Below are positions 4,880-6,264 of a stretch of DNA of 6,264 nt, piece after piece (within the stretch, counting starts at the first letter, position 1; each line of letters starts with the position of its first letter). Under the pieces are notes generated by a model. That model saw nothing but the letters and a program-made list of their open reading frames with translations, made no database searches and was not told where the DNA came from. The DNA comes from a bacterium UBP17_UBA6191 (GTDB lineage: Bacteria; Muiribacteriota; UBA6191). Location: contig DITF01000230.1 in assembly GCA_002422125.1 (NCBI GenBank), forward strand, positions 1 through 6,264, given 5' to 3'. The position numbers and the translations under genes are program-made.

Positions 4880-6264
4880 CTATTTAATCTTGGACTGGAG
4901 GTAGTCCAGCATATAAATTCGTTCTCCCGTTTTGACATCTACCAAAAACATTTTTTCATCCAGTTTTCTACCCGAACTGTCCCTGGCAACCCCAATGCTG
5001 GAATGGGCCGAGGAATCTCCCCAGGTGCTGTTGTCAAATGTCTTTACAAAGGATTCATTGTTGGTAGGCAAGGGGCGAATGTTAGTTACTTTCATCACCA
5101 GTTCCTGTCTTAGAATTTCTTTCGGCATTTCTATTTGGGTCCATCGCACTGTGCTACGACCTGAGATTGAACCAGTTACATGGGCGTTTTGATAAAACTT
5201 GTACTGACCCGAAGTAATCATTTCATCAATAGTTTTTCCGATCGTCTCAATCATCTTACGGTTCGGCAAGGGATTTTGTTGGCGAAAATTGGCATATTCT
5301 TCACGGGTTGGTTGACGATCGGCCATGATCATTTTCTGTAAGCGAAACTGTTCCATGTCCATACGGACTCTTTGCAGGTATGCTCCTAAAAAACCTTTGC
5401 CAGAATCGCCCATGGATGCGTAATCTACACCCTCCTCAATGTCTTGAAATACCCCCACACCGTCTTCCAGATAAATTTCATTCAAAAGCTCGCGGAAGGC
5501 ATTGTTTTTTTCGCGCTCATTTTCGTAGTTATCTAAAGCAGGGTTGTTCATGGCAGAAGTTAGCGTATTTTGTGGGCCGGAAGAGGTTGTTGACCCATCA
5601 TTACTTAAATAGTCGGTAGAGGTGTGTCCCAAACTAATACTAGTGGCCGTACCGTAAGAACCGGATGACTCGGAGGTTTCCAGTTGCTGTGCAGGCACAC
5701 TGACAATATCTGAACTTGAGCCAAGACTAGGGGTTTTATTGCCTTCCAGAAGTGCTGTTGATGGGTCAATATCACTCTCAAAAATCTTGAGTAGGTGTTC
5801 AGCCAGGACAGTTCCATTGCCTAATTGAAACTTGATACCTTGATCGGAAAAGTAGGCAGTCAGTGCTTGAATACTTTTATTTTCGAGTTTAGACCAGATT
5901 AAATCCAGTGCGCGAGCCAGATCCCGCCCGTTGCCAGATGAGGGCATCAAGCCTCGTAATTCAGAATCGGAGTCGGTAATAAATTTAAGATTCTGACCCA
6001 ATCCAATCAGCTTTCGTTTCAGAATCATCTTGGCTGCATTTTCTCGGATTTCAGAGTCAAGAGAGCGCAGATCATCCAATACGCCTTGAAATCCCTTTTG
6101 ACTGCCGTCCTGTTGCATCAAGGGATCTATTTCCTCAAGTTTGGGAATGATAGTCATGGAGGCAGCGACTCCAAGGGTTCCATCGCGAATGTTGGAAGCA
6201 ATATGCTCCATCTGTTCCAAAAATCCCGGTTTAGTGGCTTGAAGGTAGTCTCTCCACTGGCGAA
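4880..6264 (-). CDS. Unrecognised cysteine-free protein with Ser/Thr-rich linker (5' end beyond window)
   Basis: I do not recognise this protein. The frame is open to the right edge: 14 codons (RQWRDYLQATKPGF) precede the first in-window candidate starts, a TTG at 6220 and an ATG at 6211. They read like normal protein sequence, so the true start probably lies outside and 460 residues are visible. Counting from the TTG, residues 1-160 look helical and charged. Residues 163-222 are a low-complexity linker rich in Ser, Thr and Gly. Residues 230-345 are again helical and charged, and 345-446 look more beta-rich, ending VDVKTGERIYMLDYLQ. No cysteine occurs in the visible part, no membrane segment is evident, and no enzyme motif was found. 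The lack of cysteine and the linker would suit an exported protein, but the missing N-terminus hides any signal peptide. Its TAG touches the ATG of the YfiR-like gene, so it is co-transcribed with the signalling pair and may belong to the same system. Confidence 0.75.
   Translation of the reverse strand, partial: RQWRDYLQATKPGFLEQMEHIASNIRDGTLGVAASMTIIPKLEEIDPLMQQDGSQKGFQGVLDDLRSLDSEIRENAAKMILKRKLIGLGQNLKFITDSDSELRGLMPSSGNGRDLARALDLIWSKLENKSIQALTAYFSDQGIKFQLGNGTVLAEHLLKIFESDIDPSTALLEGNKTPSLGSSSDIVSVPAQQLETSESSGSYGTATSISLGHTSTDYLSNDGSTTSSGPQNTLTSAMNNPALDNYENEREKNNAFRELLNEIYLEDGVGVFQDIEEGVDYASMGDSGKGFLGAYLQRVRMDMEQFRLQKMIMADRQPTREEYANFRQQNPLPNRKMIETIGKTIDEMITSGQYKFYQNAHVTGSISGRSTVRWTQIEMPKEILRQELVMKVTNIRPLPTNNESFVKTFDNSTWGDSSAHSSIGVARDSSGRKLDEKMFLVDVKTGERIYMLDYLQSKIK

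Noticed and set aside
4932..5192. Plus-strand 86-codon open frame
   Set aside because: It is antisense to the C-terminal part of the orphan gene, with no independent ribosome binding site or family signature.
5605..5817. Minus-strand 70-codon open frame in another phase
   Set aside because: It overlaps the Ser/Thr-rich linker and preceding region of the long orphan gene on the same strand; low-complexity coding sequence often opens shadow frames.

Overview
The window holds six genes, all on the minus strand and packed almost without gaps. They read as one operon transcribed from the right edge towards the left edge. Three junctions are 4-base ATGA stop/start overlaps (896-899, 1111-1114, 4403-4406) and one is a direct TAG-ATG junction (4879/4880). 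The only gap is 26 bases (2077-2102). The genes at both ends run out of the window, so neither the operon promoter nor its terminator is visible. No RNA gene, mobile element, CRISPR array or long repeat was seen.

The organism is a Gram-negative bacterium: there is a class A penicillin-binding protein of the PBP1C type, a predicted periplasmic YfiR-like protein and a HAMP-type membrane sensor. Base composition looks moderate, slightly AT-rich by eye. The style of the sensor (HAMP, PAS-like domain, Hpt-like helices) together with an NrnA-type DHH phosphoesterase would fit a deltaproteobacterial or Bdellovibrionota-like lineage. That is only an impression; the sequence does not prove a taxon.

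In order of transcription the operon reads as follows. (1) 6264-4880 is the 3' part of an unrecognised, cysteine-free protein with a Ser/Thr-rich linker. (2) 4879-4403 is a small secreted protein resembling the YfiR/DUF4154 family. (3) 4406-2103 is a two-pass membrane sensor with a large periplasmic domain, a HAMP domain, a PAS-like domain and a C-terminal region that looks like a decayed Hpt/CheA-type kinase. (4) 2076-1111 is a DHH/DHHA1 phosphoesterase of the NrnA (oligoribonuclease / pAp phosphatase) type. (5) 1114-896 is a tiny Bfd-type [2Fe-2S] protein with unusual cysteine spacing. (6) 899-1 is the N-terminal part of PBP1C, including the whole glycosyltransferase domain.

Genes 2 and 3 probably act as a pair, a periplasmic regulator and its membrane sensor, by analogy with YfiR and YfiN. 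Here the sensor has no visible GGDEF domain and seems to lack kinase residues. Genes 4 to 6 are joined by ATGA overlaps and form a second translationally coupled block. The short gap between the two blocks carries an inverted repeat and a TATAAT-like box, so it may be an internal promoter or control point. The most interesting material is the YfiR-like/pseudo-kinase pair and the atypical Bfd-like protein between nrnA and pbpC.
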